A stretch of 64,000 nucleotides of DNA. It comes from Sipunculus nudus (Eukaryota > Annelida > Sipuncula > Golfingiida > Sipunculidae). The translations under genes and the position numbers were made by a program. The notes under the pieces are model-generated. The model worked only from the letters and a program-made list of their open reading frames with translations, was not told the DNA's origin and made no database searches. The stretch spans positions 69,897,618-69,961,617 of the forward strand of contig CM049317.1 of NCBI GenBank assembly GCA_026874595.1, given 5' to 3'. Below are positions 1 through 11,309 of the stretch, piece after piece (within the stretch, counting starts at the first letter, position 1; each line of letters starts with the position of its first letter).

Positions 1-1030
1 GTCTTACAAACGTGACATTTGTTAAGTTTTGTAGAGTAAAACGTATAATGCACCACTGGCCTTGAGCCAAATACACAGCTACATTGTGAACGCATGTGAC
101 TCTGACAAAGGCCACTGTACAAACATCTCTCTCACGGACGGATTCTACCTTACATTTGGCACGAAACCAGGTTGCTCATAGAAGCAGGGATCGTCAACAG
201 AGGCCCATATAATTTTTTTTACCTATGTATATTTACACAGGAGTTGAAATTGTATGCGATAGTTGTGCGCCCCATGCATTGGATATCCGCTCGTTTCTAA
301 CAGTTTCACATTGTAAGGCTTCTCACAAATATTGTACATAACAGCCTGCGATAAACCATGGTAGTAGTATCGACAGTATAACAGTTCATCATGAACCAGG
401 GGCGTCAATCCCGGGAGGATGGGGTTTTAGCGAGTGGGGATGGTCACTGTTATTATCCCCCCTGCTATTCAGAGAGTAACATTTTTGTGTTGGAAATGAA
501 ATATATTAATAATAAGAATAAAAGACTTTAGTTCCATTTCTGAGTTCACTATGAAATATTATATATTTAAACCTGGTTTAGAATTCACCTACTGGACACT
601 AAATGCCTTATTTCTAAAACCTTTTTATACATAATTGTTATACATTTGAAACGTGTCACACAGAAACACTGACAAACACACACAGCACAAGCGCCCTTAT
701 ATGTGTGTGACTATGTTGCCTCAACTTTGATTACCCCCAAACACCGGCGAGTCACGGTCCCCCCCCCCCCCCCCGATAATTTGACGCCACATCATAAACG
801 GTATGACAGGGGTAATGTGCAGCGACAAAACTCGCGGAAACATGATTTTAATTGGTGGATCGTTAAATGAACCTGTTCTTTTGAAAGTTTTGTTTGGGGT
901 GTTTGATAAGTTTCCTTAATGTGACAAGGGGGAAGCATAGATCAAGAATATTTGTGTATGAAACGAAAATATAAACTTAATTTATAGGGAACCAATGAAA
1001 TGTTAAATGGTGACTTAACGTCTTATCCTT
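1..1030. other. AT-rich non-coding stretch
   Basis: No convincing exon is visible here. The stretch has a poly-C run near 760-775 and short AT-rich segments. The phrase around 397-420 (ggggcgtcaatcccggg) resembles repeat edges seen again near 13245 and 25090, so part of it is probably decayed dispersed repeat. Confidence 0.5.
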
Positions 1031-1033
1031 GTA

Positions 1034-1035
<2 letters not shown>

Positions 1036-1080
<45 letters not shown>
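1036..1080. repeat. (TA)n microsatellite
   Basis: About 22 TA units directly abut the inverted repeat at 1081-1220. Open frames that read as alternating Tyr-Ile across this and similar arrays are artefacts. Confidence 0.95.
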
Positions 1081-1084
<4 letters not shown>

Positions 1085-1220
1085 TTGTATGGTTTGCCTG
1101 ACTTTACATTATGTACGACAGAACTGTTTCGTAAGCTGTGGAAACAGTTTGTACCTGACCAGTAAGCTTACCTAACAGTTCTGTCGTACATAATACGAAA
1201 TCAAGCTAACAATACAAAGT
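1081..1220. repeat. Foldback inverted repeat beside (TA)n
   Basis: The arms are about 47 bp. The inner 21 bp (1108-1128 and 1174-1194) are exact reverse complements; the outer parts (AACTTTGTAT and ATACAAAGT) pair with mismatches. A second small hairpin (AACTGTTTC at 1122-1130, GAAACAGTT at 1141-1149) lies in the loop. A short non-autonomous DNA element (MITE) that inserted at TA dinucleotides is the simplest explanation. Confidence 0.7.
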
Positions 1221-1289
1221 ATGTTACTATTGCTCCCCTGTACGGTAGAGCACTTTCACTGTGATGTACTGAACTTTAATGTTTTACAT

Positions 1290-1295
<6 letters not shown>

Positions 1296-1355
<60 letters not shown>
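1296..1355. repeat. (TA)n microsatellite
   Basis: About 29 TA units preceded by GTGTGT. Confidence 0.95.
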
Positions 1356-1358
<3 letters not shown>

Positions 1359-1486
1359 CGTGAGTACCACTTGACAAAAAAGCCTGTGAGCTTTGAAAGC
1401 TCTTGTGTTAATAAACAAGTAACTCTTCCTATAGGCGTCACTCTTTTTCTTTGCGTTTGCTTCTACTACAGACTTTCACGGCTATT

Positions 1487-1488
<2 letters not shown>

Positions 1489-1546
<58 letters not shown>
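1489..1546. repeat. (TA)n microsatellite
   Basis: About 29 TA units that run directly into TACAGTCGAAC, the left edge of the putative element at 1545-2480. Confidence 0.95.
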
Positions 1547-1549
<3 letters not shown>

Positions 1550-2478
1550 TCGAACATGTGTAATGCGACCACCAAAGGGACTGGGCACAAGTGGTCGTAA
1601 TTGACAGGTGGTCGTAATTGACAGGTTCTGAACATTAAGAAACTGCACAAATCTAGATGACATGTATGAAGGAAATATACATATTAGAACATCTTTATGA
1701 CTATAAATAAAAACATATTTTCAGAAGGGAACGATCTTGGTGTCACATGTATTTTGTAATTGCACACAAATGTACATGAACTTATATGTGCAATTTGATG
1801 TGTTGAAAAATAAAATGAATTTGCACACAGTTGATTTGGAGGTACTCTACGTAATCATATTTATATAGGTTCTTTTTACACGAAGAATGTGCTCATATGA
1901 ACGATTCAAATTGTTTGCTGACGTCATTGTTACTAACATCACTTGCTTGTTAGGAACATCATAGATTTTCCACTCTTTGTAATAAAGCCTTTCATATAAT
2001 TACTAAATAGATCAAAGACAGTTCACATTGGCACAGATCCAAGATTAACTTTTTGGGACATCCATTCTTGTGGATTTATGGGTCGTGTGATCCAGTCACA
2101 TTGCCCGCCTGGGGCTCCAGGCTCAGAGTAGGCTCAGGGTCCCAATAATCACCAGTCTGTGCTCCGTACACACGCACAACAGTAAAACAAAGAGACAGCC
2201 GTGCAAGTGACTGCAACTTCACGCATGGTCAATCAACCGACCGGTCAGCGCTGGTCAGTGAGTAGCACAAAGAGTGCCCGCATTAGGCAGGTCAGTTAAT
2301 AAGTAATATGTCACTTTGGTCAGGAAAAACTGCCCGTAATCCGTAATAGCCAGGTGGTCGTATTCCACAGGTTTTATCTAAAGATAAAATAACGGAGTTT
2401 CGAAAGGGACTGATAACTAGTGGTCGTATTAGCCAGGTGCCCGCATTTCATAGGTGGTCGTTCAGACAGGATGGACTG

Positions 2479-2480
<2 letters not shown>
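1545..2480. mobile_element. Putative TA-targeting MITE (pogo/Tigger-like ends)
   Basis: The left edge TACAGTCGAAC and the right edge GGATGGACTGTA are imperfect inverted copies, and both abut (TA)n arrays. Near both edges the motif GTGGTCGTA recurs in direct orientation with ACAGG (1590-1625 and 2342-2462), next to AAAGGGACTG. Such motifs are typical of the ends of pogo/Tigger-related elements. No transposase frame is present. The inverted match is short, so the boundaries are tentative. Confidence 0.35.
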
Positions 2481-2482
<2 letters not shown>

Positions 2483-2557
<75 letters not shown>

Positions 2558-2578
2558 TGTGTGCGTGTGTGTGTGTGA
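2483..2578. repeat. (TA)n followed by (GT)n microsatellite
   Basis: A compound microsatellite of TA units to about 2554, then GTGTGCGTGTGT repeats. Confidence 0.95.
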
Positions 2579-2991
2579 TAAAGTTTGTAGTGTAGTTTGC
2601 AATAAAAATATTTACCAAAATAAACAAATAGCTGGTAGCAACTAGATGAGTTTAGAAAAACTGTATTGATTGAAATTAAAGGATGTTTGATAAATAATGC
2701 GTAAGTTTCTGAATACTGCATACACTTACTCAAGGCCAATACACGATTTTCATTATTCACAAACAGTGTAATACTCCAAGATCATAATGAAGAATATTCA
2801 AACATAGAAAACGACTGTGTTCTTCTTTGTATCGCCTTTCAGCAGAAGACGCTCTGGTCAGAAAGGAAGTAGAGAGCAAGTCTGTAGGCATAATATCTCA
2901 TTCATATTCATATCTCACTTTTCTTTGATAATGTGCTTGTAACGTAACATATTAAAAACAATGTGTAATTAAAGATGTAAAAGATTAAATA

Positions 2992-2997
2992 TTTATT
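2992..2997 (-). promoter_or_regulatory. Candidate polyadenylation signal of gene 1
   Basis: AATAAA on the minus strand, about 50 nt downstream of the gene 1 stop codon. A second AATAAA overlaps the stop region at 3052-3057. Which one is used cannot be told from sequence. Confidence 0.4.
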
Positions 2998-3048
2998 TAC
3001 ATTTTGTACATTTTGATCACTCTAATTGATGCAATAAAGTGAGTTCTC

Positions 3049-3766
3049 TTATTTATTATAAATAACATTTTCTACTATGGTTGTGACGTCATCTGAGGCC
3101 CAATCAGTTTCTTCTTCAGGAAATACAGGCTCCTCATTCGTTTGAAAACGTGGTTGGTTGCGGGGCATCCCTCTTGACACATCCCAGTCTGCCTTTTCGT
3201 ACATGTCGTTTTCTTGCATCACACACAAATCGTCATCATCATTTGTAAGTTCTGAATTCGACATTCTGCCGTGAACGTTAACCAGTTGTTTGTACCCAAA
3301 CTCCTGATTCACTCCTCTGCGAACATCCATGCCTTCTGTGAGTACATCATAGTCATTTGTTTCCCCTGGGCCCTCCACTAGTTCAATATAGTCGGCCTCG
3401 ATTGCAGAATCTATATCGGCTTTACAATATATCCCTTCTTCTGAAGTTTCAGGAAAAACAGTGGTGTACGGCCCGTCTGCACTGTTATATCCGGTGCCAA
3501 AATAGCCTCCGTTTGAGTTTTCCAGTTTCCCTCGCTTTTTAGGTACAGCATACACATCCGGTTTTACGCCAATTCCTGATTCGGCAAGAATATCCGGTTC
3601 TTTCACTGATGACTCTGGGGAATCACCGAACCCATGAGACCAGCCATGATTTTCAGGTAGTTTAGTATTATACGTGGGGTTGTCAATGGATAGATCCTGT
3701 TTTGATCCCTCCTTACTTAAGCCCCGCCTGGCTTCTCTTTTCGCCTTTCTAGGATTATAGAACACA
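3049..3766 (-). CDS. Gene 1 exon 7: cytoplasmic tail of a single-pass receptor-like protein, with ITAM-like motif
   Basis: Last coding exon. It starts after ...TTTGAAG at 3767 with one base (T) completing the AG from exon 6, then stays open for 238 codons to TAA. The product is hydrophilic and acidic, with a basic juxtamembrane stretch (NPRKAKREARRG) expected just inside a membrane. It is rich in tyrosine motifs: DNPTY (NPxY, PTB type), VYAVP (YxxP, SH2/Crk type), then YIEL and YDVL separated by nine residues, which fits the ITAM consensus YxxL/I-x6-12-YxxL/I, and a C-terminal NVIY. Joined to the other six exons (4099-11968) it gives about 433 residues with a signal peptide and one transmembrane helix. 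The ectodomain matches no family I recognise. An immune or phagocytic signalling receptor is inference from the tail only. Confidence 0.8.
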
Positions 3767-4098
3767 CTTCAAACATATGGTTAATATAGCTTACCATGAA
3801 ATTAATGAAAGAAGAAAGTAGGTTTCGTACATATTATGAGATAGAAAAGTGCCTGAGGCTTTCTCCAAAATAATTGTCTTTTTGTTCCTATTATTTTAAA
3901 GCAGGATTAGCCCTACTGTTTCCAAAAAATGTGTGTGGAATCGTACTAGCTGAAAAGTTACGGAAATAATCTACTTTGATACGGGCTCAACAACCCTGCC
4001 TTTGTGGAGGTATTTGTCGGATATGCCCTGCCTTGGTTAATATATGTGCAAGGTCGGTATATAACTGACATAAAAGAATATTTGACAACTTAACATAC

Positions 4099-4183
4099 CT
4101 TTTTCGAAAAATCACAAGAGCCACCAGACCAGCAAGACCGCATATCACCAGTAGAGAAGTCACTGATCCCGCCGCCGCTGCAG
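4099..4183 (-). CDS. Gene 1 exon 6: transmembrane segment
   Basis: An 85-nt exon between TTATTTCTTTAG and GTATGT. It begins with two bases completing a phase-1 codon (G/CT, Ala) and ends in phase 2. It reads five Ala, then SVTSLLVICGLAGLVALVIF followed by RK, a classic single-pass helix with a stop-transfer basic end. There is no charged residue inside the helix, so pairing with a charged adaptor helix is not suggested. The phase fits exon 5 upstream and exon 7 downstream exactly. Confidence 0.85.
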
Positions 4184-4860
4184 CTAAAGAAATAACGCAT
4201 TCTGAGTGTATCCTTGGATTACATGAATAATTGTATACTTTCTGTATACTATACACAAGACAGCCTCACCTATGGGAAACCCATTTATCCAAAATTTCAT
4301 TAAATGGAAGAAAACCCTTTCAACTGAAACACAAAAGTTGAAAACCCAAGGAATCGTTAGGAGAGGCGCATGTCAACACGAGGATCAGGCATCTTATTAT
4401 TCACCCGCCGTTAAGTGAGAGGACTACTAAAATGGGCCGCGTCTGTCAGTCGGGCCGTCCTTTCGTCCGTCTGTCTTTCAATCCATCCGTCCGACCATCA
4501 CTGATGCCACACTTTCCTGGTTATCATATGCACGGGGACCACTGTGGCCCTAGGTCCTTTTATATTTTCAAATAATTAATTGGGCAATTTCCAACATTGG
4601 TTTCAGAAGTTAAAAATTTCGAATTAAAGAATCTATCAACCGTACATGGCTTTGGCTTTATGTGTATATCCTTCTCAGGCATGAAATGTTGGTTGAATCA
4701 GGATTCAGTCCCTGCCAGCCTCTTAAGGTAGATAATGATAGTGATGAGATGATTGATGATGTCCCTCTGTCCGCAGGAGCCGATATGTCGTTTAGCCATA
4801 CACTTTATTGTTTTAGTATCTTCCTCGGAGAGCTTCTATTGTTTACATTGTTGAGTTGTG

Positions 4861-6327
4861 TTATTTCCATCTGGGCTGCTTTTTCTTCTTCTTGATTACT
4901 TTCTGGGTTGAATTTGTTCTGGGGCGTTCTTGGGGTACTGGTTTTTCATATATGGGTAGAAATCCCAATCCTCTGGCTTCATCTGGAGTAAGTTGGAATT
5001 CGAAAGATGATGATGTTCCTGCTGCTATTATCCTATCTGTTGCTGGAGAGGTGGGAGAAAGGCCTTTTGCTATTCTTAATTGGATTTCGTTCTGCCGGGC
5101 TTCTTCAAGTCTTCTCATCATGTCACTTGAGATTGCAGTGGTCCTGTTTTCTTCATCGTCACAGTCTTGAAATTCGTCATCATCTGAAGATTCAATTTCC
5201 ATAGCTTGATTTTGGTCGTTTCTAGGGTAGTGTCGACATCTAGCGGCATTATCGTTAACCTCTGGTTCAGTCTGAGTTGATGTGTTGGCCATGACTGGGG
5301 TTGTTTGCGTTTCTTGGTGTTGTAACTTTGGCGGTTTCGTGGTTTGGCATAGCTTAGACTTTGTTCTGGAAGTAGCCTGGGTCTCAACAGATCTAGTTGT
5401 TTTACGTGGTTTCGCTGTTGGGGTGTCGGGTGTTGTTATTTCACCGTCTGTCTGGCAAATCTGGGTTGTTGTACGTGTAGTGGCTTGGATCTCTGCTGTT
5501 CTCATTCTTGGTGGTGTCCTTGTATGGGTGGTGGTCTGAGCTGGGGGTTCTACTTCCATCGGGGTAGAGGTAGGTGGACTCTGCTGTGTCAGTGTTTTCT
5601 CTGGTATTGTAATTGTAGTGGCTCTCTTCTTGAAGTTTCTATAGAATGGACACCCGCGGTAAGCGGGTGAATGCTGGCCCGGGCAGTTGGCGCATGTTGC
5701 TGTCTGAGCTGTACAGTTCTTAGTCAGGTGGTCCCCACTGCCACATCGATAGCACTTTTGTTGTTGTTCGCAACTTCTACTGGGATGACCCCAGCCGAGG
5801 CACCGTCCACAAAAATCAATAATCAGTGTTCTGTAGGGCTCGGTAGAGAACCGTTCAGGTCCAATGCACACTCCATTGTGCAAGGCTTGGTCTGCGGTTT
5901 GTTGGTCTTTAAGGATTAGCTTGACTCGCATTGTGGGCTGGCCTCTGTTGTTTTTCAATCTGACAGCTGCGGCGGGGTTCAAACTGAGTTGGCGTATCAA
6001 GTCGGTCTCCGAGATATCTGATGGAACTCCCTTCATTACGATAGGGTACTCTGTTGTTCTATTTCTCGGTAGACGTCTCTTCGGTCTGTGCTTGGTAGGG
6101 GTAATGTCTTGTACTTGTCGAAATTCCTGAGTAGAATTCCATCTCCGTAGACTGCATAGTTGTCCATCAACATTCGCTGAACTTGAATGGACGTAAAGTC
6201 GCTCTCTAGTAACTGCTATACAGTCGAAGACAATCTCTGGGAATGTGCGCTGTAATAACTGGTAGCGAAGAATCCGGTTCTTCAGAATCTCTGTAGGGAT
6301 CCCTGCAACAAGGTATCCAGTCTCCAT
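4861..6327 (-). CDS. Jockey-like non-LTR retrotransposon ORF1 (gag-like, three CCHC knuckles), no ORF2
   Basis: An intact 488-codon frame from ATG. Residues about 95-165 look like an RRM-type fold (PIVMKGVPSDISETDL, then MRVKLILKD). Three zinc knuckles follow: C173-x2-C-x4-H-x4-C, C192-x2-C-x4-H-x4-C and C212-x2-C-x3-H-x6-C. The CX3HX6C form of the third is typical of ORF1 in the Jockey/I group. The C-terminal half is Thr/Pro/Gln-rich and ends in a Lys run. ORF1 proteins of this group bind element RNA. No endonuclease or reverse-transcriptase frame follows on the minus strand (4860 to about 4260), where only an untranslated-looking tail is seen. The element sits inside intron 5 of gene 1 in the same orientation. 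Confidence 0.85.
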   Translation of the reverse strand: METGYLVAGIPTEILKNRILRYQLLQRTFPEIVFDCIAVTRERLYVHSSSANVDGQLCSLRRWNSTQEFRQVQDITPTKHRPKRRLPRNRTTEYPIVMKGVPSDISETDLIRQLSLNPAAAVRLKNNRGQPTMRVKLILKDQQTADQALHNGVCIGPERFSTEPYRTLIIDFCGRCLGWGHPSRSCEQQQKCYRCGSGDHLTKNCTAQTATCANCPGQHSPAYRGCPFYRNFKKRATTITIPEKTLTQQSPPTSTPMEVEPPAQTTTHTRTPPRMRTAEIQATTRTTTQICQTDGEITTPDTPTAKPRKTTRSVETQATSRTKSKLCQTTKPPKLQHQETQTTPVMANTSTQTEPEVNDNAARCRHYPRNDQNQAMEIESSDDDEFQDCDDEENRTTAISSDMMRRLEEARQNEIQLRIAKGLSPTSPATDRIIAAGTSSSFEFQLTPDEARGLGFLPIYEKPVPQERPRTNSTQKVIKKKKKQPRWK

Positions 6328-7880
6328 GGTAGGGTAGAGAGACGCGTGAAGCGTTTAGAGTTACACTAGGTATAATCTCTGTAGTCGTGGTAGCACTTTA
6401 AGCACGTCTTAACGGTCTGAAAGCTAGAACACAACTTCTCATGCAATGCTCCAGTTGTCCTTGGGCTTGGACATCTTGTGAACATGATTAAGCGTTTAAA
6501 TAAAAAGCAAGCTTTTTCACCTCTCTTTATCCTAGAAATAAAGATCTTTTTCTCTTTTTAACGAAACGTCAATATATAATCATTAAAAAAATTAATAAAC
6601 AGTGTATTAATATACATACATCATAGCATTTGATTTTTATGATAGGCAGTGGAAAAAAGCAAGTTTTAGACTAAACAAGCAAATGCACACAAGGAAAAGT
6701 AATTTAAGCTATACCAGTTATTCAAAATAAGTGCTGGAGAGTATTATCTTAAAAAAAGAGGTTAGATCATGAGTAAATGATTATATGTAGTTGTGTCTTT
6801 ATTTTATGACTGATCAATTATTTGAGATTAAATAATGAATGATATGTTTATCGTTGGGCACTTGTGCTCACATCTCATGTTCATATCTATACGACAACTT
6901 AAAAAGAGAATATTAATATACCCAAGTCTTATTTTATTTATAAATCGGTTGATAGAAAGAATAATGTCCAGATCATTTATTCTTTTGCTATGAATTCCCC
7001 ATTCTTATTGCTTGCTCCAGAGGAGTCCTCATTTGCTGAGTAAATGAATTCTCTGCGAAGCAAGGTTTTTCACGTAATTATCGACGTTGGTCGATTCATC
7101 TGTTAGCAGCTGTACTCAACAGTTATTGACGGACTCATTAGGAGACCAAAAAAAATCGAAAAAGTTTACTGGGATCACAATACCATTTTTATTTAAAAGA
7201 TGCTTAACTGTTGTGGGAAAAAAGGCGATCAAAAGACCGTCTTTATTTTTTGGGTTTAGGGGAATCTAAAATTGAATATAAATTTCCGAAAGAGGCGAGC
7301 AGGCGGGTTATGCAAAATCGAGTTGGTGAACATGTCACACATACCTCATGAATAAATATAATCATCGCGCTACAAACTGTAAAAACAAAAAATACACATA
7401 ATTTGAATTGTCTGACTTCAAAGCCTGCATTTACGTTTTGTCTCAATTTTATTCATGTCTTTCCAGTTGTAAACTTTGTCTCGGGAAAATTTAATAAATT
7501 GCACATCTGTGCCCATTCACAACAATTTTCAATTTACAAATTGTCAGATCGTATATGAAGTGGAAAAATGCAAAAGGTGAATTTTGATATCCATAGCCGT
7601 GGAGTCATGTTTTGTCAGTTTGTAGTCTGCAAATTATTTAATGTAAGACTGAAACTAAGACTACATGTCTAGAGATTGAATGTGGTACTTGCTATCTTAT
7701 ACCTCTTTCTCTCTTTCATCAATAACAGTTGATTTTTTGTAAAGTTATTAATCTGAAGTTCAAGAACGGAAAAGGAGAAGTTTTTGTTTTTAAAAACGGC
7801 AAAGAATTATGTTTTTCATAGGTATAACGTGACTTAAATTCATTAAACGTATCCAACGTTTCCCCTATTATAACATTTTG
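6328..7880. other. Intron 5 of gene 1, upstream of the retroelement ORF1
   Basis: About 6330-6490 probably holds the 5' leader of the ORF1 element. The rest is AT-rich with no supported exon. Confidence 0.5.
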
Positions 7881-7899
7881 AACATCAGAAGTTCACACT

Positions 7900-7992
7900 G
7901 TATATATATATACACATATACTTATATTTATGTGTATATATATATTTATATATATAAATCACACTGCAATATATATATATATATATATATTT
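7900..7992. repeat. Interrupted (TA)n cluster
   Basis: Several TA runs broken by short unique bases. It is followed by TCCTGGATCCGCCCCTG (8031-8047), a phrase related to repeat edges near 16577 and 25990. Confidence 0.85.
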
Positions 7993-8108
7993 TAGCAAAT
8001 TAGTATCTACAAGCCTCCCTACTTGCAAAATCCTGGATCCGCCCCTGAAAACTAAGTTTGAATGCACGAAAACAGGATACTCAAGACGTCAAAAACTTTA
8101 AGCGGACA

Positions 8109-8109
<1 letters not shown>

Positions 8110-8161
<52 letters not shown>
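8110..8161. repeat. (TA)n microsatellite
   Basis: About 26 TA units within intron 5 of gene 1. Confidence 0.95.
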
Positions 8162-8163
<2 letters not shown>

Positions 8164-8721
8164 AAGCGACTGTCGACCGCAAGGGGGGATATCTAAAATA
8201 CCGTTTACATTAAACATTAAAACTCATTGTATATATGGTTTTTTTAAAATGACTTAAAATGCACCCAATGCATTCTTTGAACTGCCAATTAACACCTATA
8301 AAATGTCGGGTATATGCATGGGTCTGCTGGATAAATAATGCTATTTCCGGATCTATGAATAAGTTTACAGATTACATTTTGCACAAATATTGTTAATTCG
8401 TGCAAGTTAAAACAGATGTCGCTGTGAATGTAAACGGTAACACTTGGTGATAGGAACATGACCTATAAAGCGATTAATGAGGAGTCTGGCCACGTATGGA
8501 AAATTTTATTGAGTGAAAAGCCAATCCCCCCCCCCCCCCCCCAAAAAAAAAGGTCTATAGGACATCCATAAAATAAGTGTATGGATAAGACCGAATGAGT
8601 TGAAATGTAAGAGGTTTGGTCAAAAAAGGAAGCAATCTGTGATGTGCACGATACCTGTATTTGCTTGTTGCAGTTTCTTTCCTACTGGCTCTGTGTGCAT
8701 TTCTGTAAATGATAAATATAT

Positions 8722-8725
<4 letters not shown>

Positions 8726-8776
<51 letters not shown>

Positions 8777-8801
8777 TAGATAGATAGATAGATAGATAGA
8801 T
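8726..8801. repeat. (TA)n then (GATA)n microsatellite
   Basis: About 24 TA units grading into seven GATA units. Confidence 0.95.
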
Positions 8802-9284
8802 CGAGTCACTAATGATCACCCTTCAGAATAACCTGCAGATTGTAGTTGTTTTTTTAATCTGACGGTTGTTTATACCTTTTGTAATGAAGTATTTCTGTTA
8901 ACTGATATTGTATTAAGAAGGATTACTGGTGGTAATAAGCTTTGTACCGTAATGCTGTTAGGTTATTACACTCTAATAAAGTAGCGGGTGACACCTTTTA
9001 TCGATAATTGTAGCGGATTGATTCCTCGTACATTACATACAAACGCTCTAGATACACCATGCAGCACTAGCTGCCACCAGTTTTTTTTGTTTTTTTTTTT
9101 ATGCAAGACCGTGTACATATATGCGCGTGAGTATAGCGAGGGTGTGCAGTTGCATAACTACCTCTAGTAAAATTTTAAAGTCAGGAGAAGTTGAATTTGT
9201 CAGGTCCCTCAAGGAGTATATATAATGTTTAACGCATATTTAACTCTTTTAATAGATATTTGAAAATTATGAAAATAATTATAC

Positions 9285-9422
9285 CTGATCCAGTCGATGT
9301 TAAATACCAGATTTCACGTTCTGGCTGGTGTGACCAGGTAACCGTATGTGGTGATGTAGTTGCCTTATGCTTATGATCTCGCGTCGGACGTTGAGTCCAT
9401 GTGCTGTCATCGTACGTATATC
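9285..9422 (-). CDS. Gene 1 exon 5: membrane-proximal ectodomain
   Basis: A 138-nt exon between ...GTTTTTAAG and GTATAA, phase 1 at both ends. It begins GYTYDDSTWTQRPTRD and ends WYLTSTGSG; it is rich in Thr, Ser, His and Trp and has no Cys. This looks like a stalk just outside the membrane. It joins exon 6 after a 5.1-kb intron. Confidence 0.75.
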
Positions 9423-9968
9423 CTTAAAAACAATATTTTTTATTAAGTGAAATTTTAAAGATTTATTTTTCAGCCTACTGAGTATTCATGACACAATAGT
9501 TTATATAGTTTGGGTTGAGGTAACCGCCCTTTTTTGTTTTGTTTTCATACTTACATCTCAGTCTGTGAGGGACCTGAATTCATTTAATTATGTCAAGACA
9601 GTGACTAAGCTTCAGGTATAACTTTCAATCGAGCTATATCTTGTTGCATTCTCAGTCACACAAAACTAGAAAAAGACTGTAAAAATAAACACGAGAATTA
9701 ACAAACTTTAGACATGAACTTATCAGACGCCTGAATTTATGTCTAGTTGTAGCTCAGTATACTTTAATTGCAATTACATGTATAAAGCCATGATACTGTA
9801 AGCAAAATAAAGGAAAATATGTTAATTATATATCCGTAATAACTATCGGACTACACAGACCAATCTTTTTTCATGGTCCTTTCGCTGATTGCAACGGTGG
9901 CACAGGGGAAATACTATAGTGTCCGATATGTATGTACCAGTAATTCAACATATAATCTGTAATCTTAC

Positions 9969-10103
9969 CAATAATGTAAACCAGTTCAGCTGACAAACCC
10001 TGACTCAGAACTCGTCTGTGATATATGATTTGCGGGTGACACCTTTCTATCAGCATTTTAACACAGGTGTTACCCTTGACTAGCCAACTCTTGTCTCTAA
10101 ACA
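9969..10103 (-). CDS. Gene 1 exon 4: ectodomain with a Cys pair
   Basis: A 135-nt exon between ACCATTCCAG and GTAAGA, phase 1 to phase 1. It reads VFRDKSWLVKGNTC through ERCHPQ to VYIIG. The only two ectodomain cysteines are here, seven residues apart, and could form a small disulfide loop. The same frame stays open further upstream to about 10190, but no other acceptor there gives the phase required by exon 3. Confidence 0.7.
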
Positions 10104-10663
10104 CTGGAATGGTACTTGTCTCGGGTAAACTTGGCGGAATTACCAAACATGTCTGCCACCATGTAAGTGACTTTGTACCGATGTTTTCAAACTAAACTAT
10201 CATTCCTCTAAAAGCTTGTGGTTGTTTAATTGACGTACTGGGTCAATAAAATATCCGACCACCGATTTGAAATCAGCCGCTCTTTCGATTGGTGTCCACA
10301 ACTTTATAGTATATAGGGCTTTAGCATTAACGTTAACTCCTAAAATGCTTGATATAAAACGTGATTCCATGTACCGATAAAGGTAACTCAGTACCTGTCC
10401 TTATGACTCAGCCTGCCAGAGAGCCCTTCTAAAGTTATTTAATTTGTCGCGAGGTGGCAGTTCCTGAGCTTTGCGACTCAGCTAAGTAAGTTTGATGGTT
10501 CTGTTAGTTGAAGGAATTATGATTTAACCATTGCATCGACTGGGCTAGTCTACTTTATAAGTGTCATAATTAAGGATGGCTCGTTACAAATGATCAGTTT
10601 ACACTGATATAAACCGATGCAGCATTTATGTTTTTCAACGTTATTGTAATTGCATCTTCTTAC

Positions 10664-10717
10664 CCGTTGGTGCCGTGGTTGACCCTTGTGTAGGCTCACT
10701 GGACGTTTTTCTCAAAG
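10664..10717 (-). CDS. Gene 1 exon 3: short Ser/Thr-rich linker
   Basis: A 54-nt exon ending at a strong GTAAGA donor, phase 1 to phase 1. It encodes LRKTSSEPTQGSTTAPTG, a likely O-glycosylated linker. The acceptor (CATTACTTGAAG) is pyrimidine-poor. A better-looking TTTAG 22 bases upstream would put a stop in frame after exon 2, so phase favours the acceptor given. Confidence 0.6.
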
Positions 10718-11309
10718 CTTCAAGTAATGTCATTGAATTCTAAACAGATATATCATACCTTGCATATTTGTAAGAAGTGATGTATGTTTTCCAAAATAAG
10801 CGGTTATGAAAGGTTCACATAATACGCCGTAAAAGCATGGAAAGTCCTGTATCTGTATCTTTCGGTTCCGTTTCTCTTCAAGAGAGGATTAATATAACGT
10901 GTTGAGAATAATATAAAGGAATGGTAAACTGCAAACTAGCCGGACTGTATTTTTTTTTCTTTTATTATGTCTTTGTATATATGCCTGCGTGCATGAATGT
11001 GTGTGTTATGAATATTATCAGGGTATGTACCGTTCCGTACCTGTCTTCGAATGTTCAATCATTGTAGTCACATGCGTGTATGCTTAAAATAAAGTGATAG
11101 TAAACAGTTATGACATTATAAAATACAAGATGTATTTCCCATTTAATCTTTAGTGCAAAAAGCGTAAGACATATTCTGCTCAATATATTATGTACCACTT
11201 TTTACCAATTAATGCCCATTTTTCTGTTTTTGATATTATAATAACTTACGCGAATATCGAAAAATAGAATCTTTATTCTGAAACCAAACACACATTTATG
11301 TTTTACTAC

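Noticed and set aside
1221-1663. Long frames of alternating Tyr and Ile on both strands
   Set aside because: They are translations of (TA)n arrays; the same applies at 2454, 8555, 16425, 18027 and 25725-26108.
4856-6130. Several plus-strand frames over the retroelement
   Set aside because: They are antisense shadows of the Jockey-like ORF1, which alone has domain structure.
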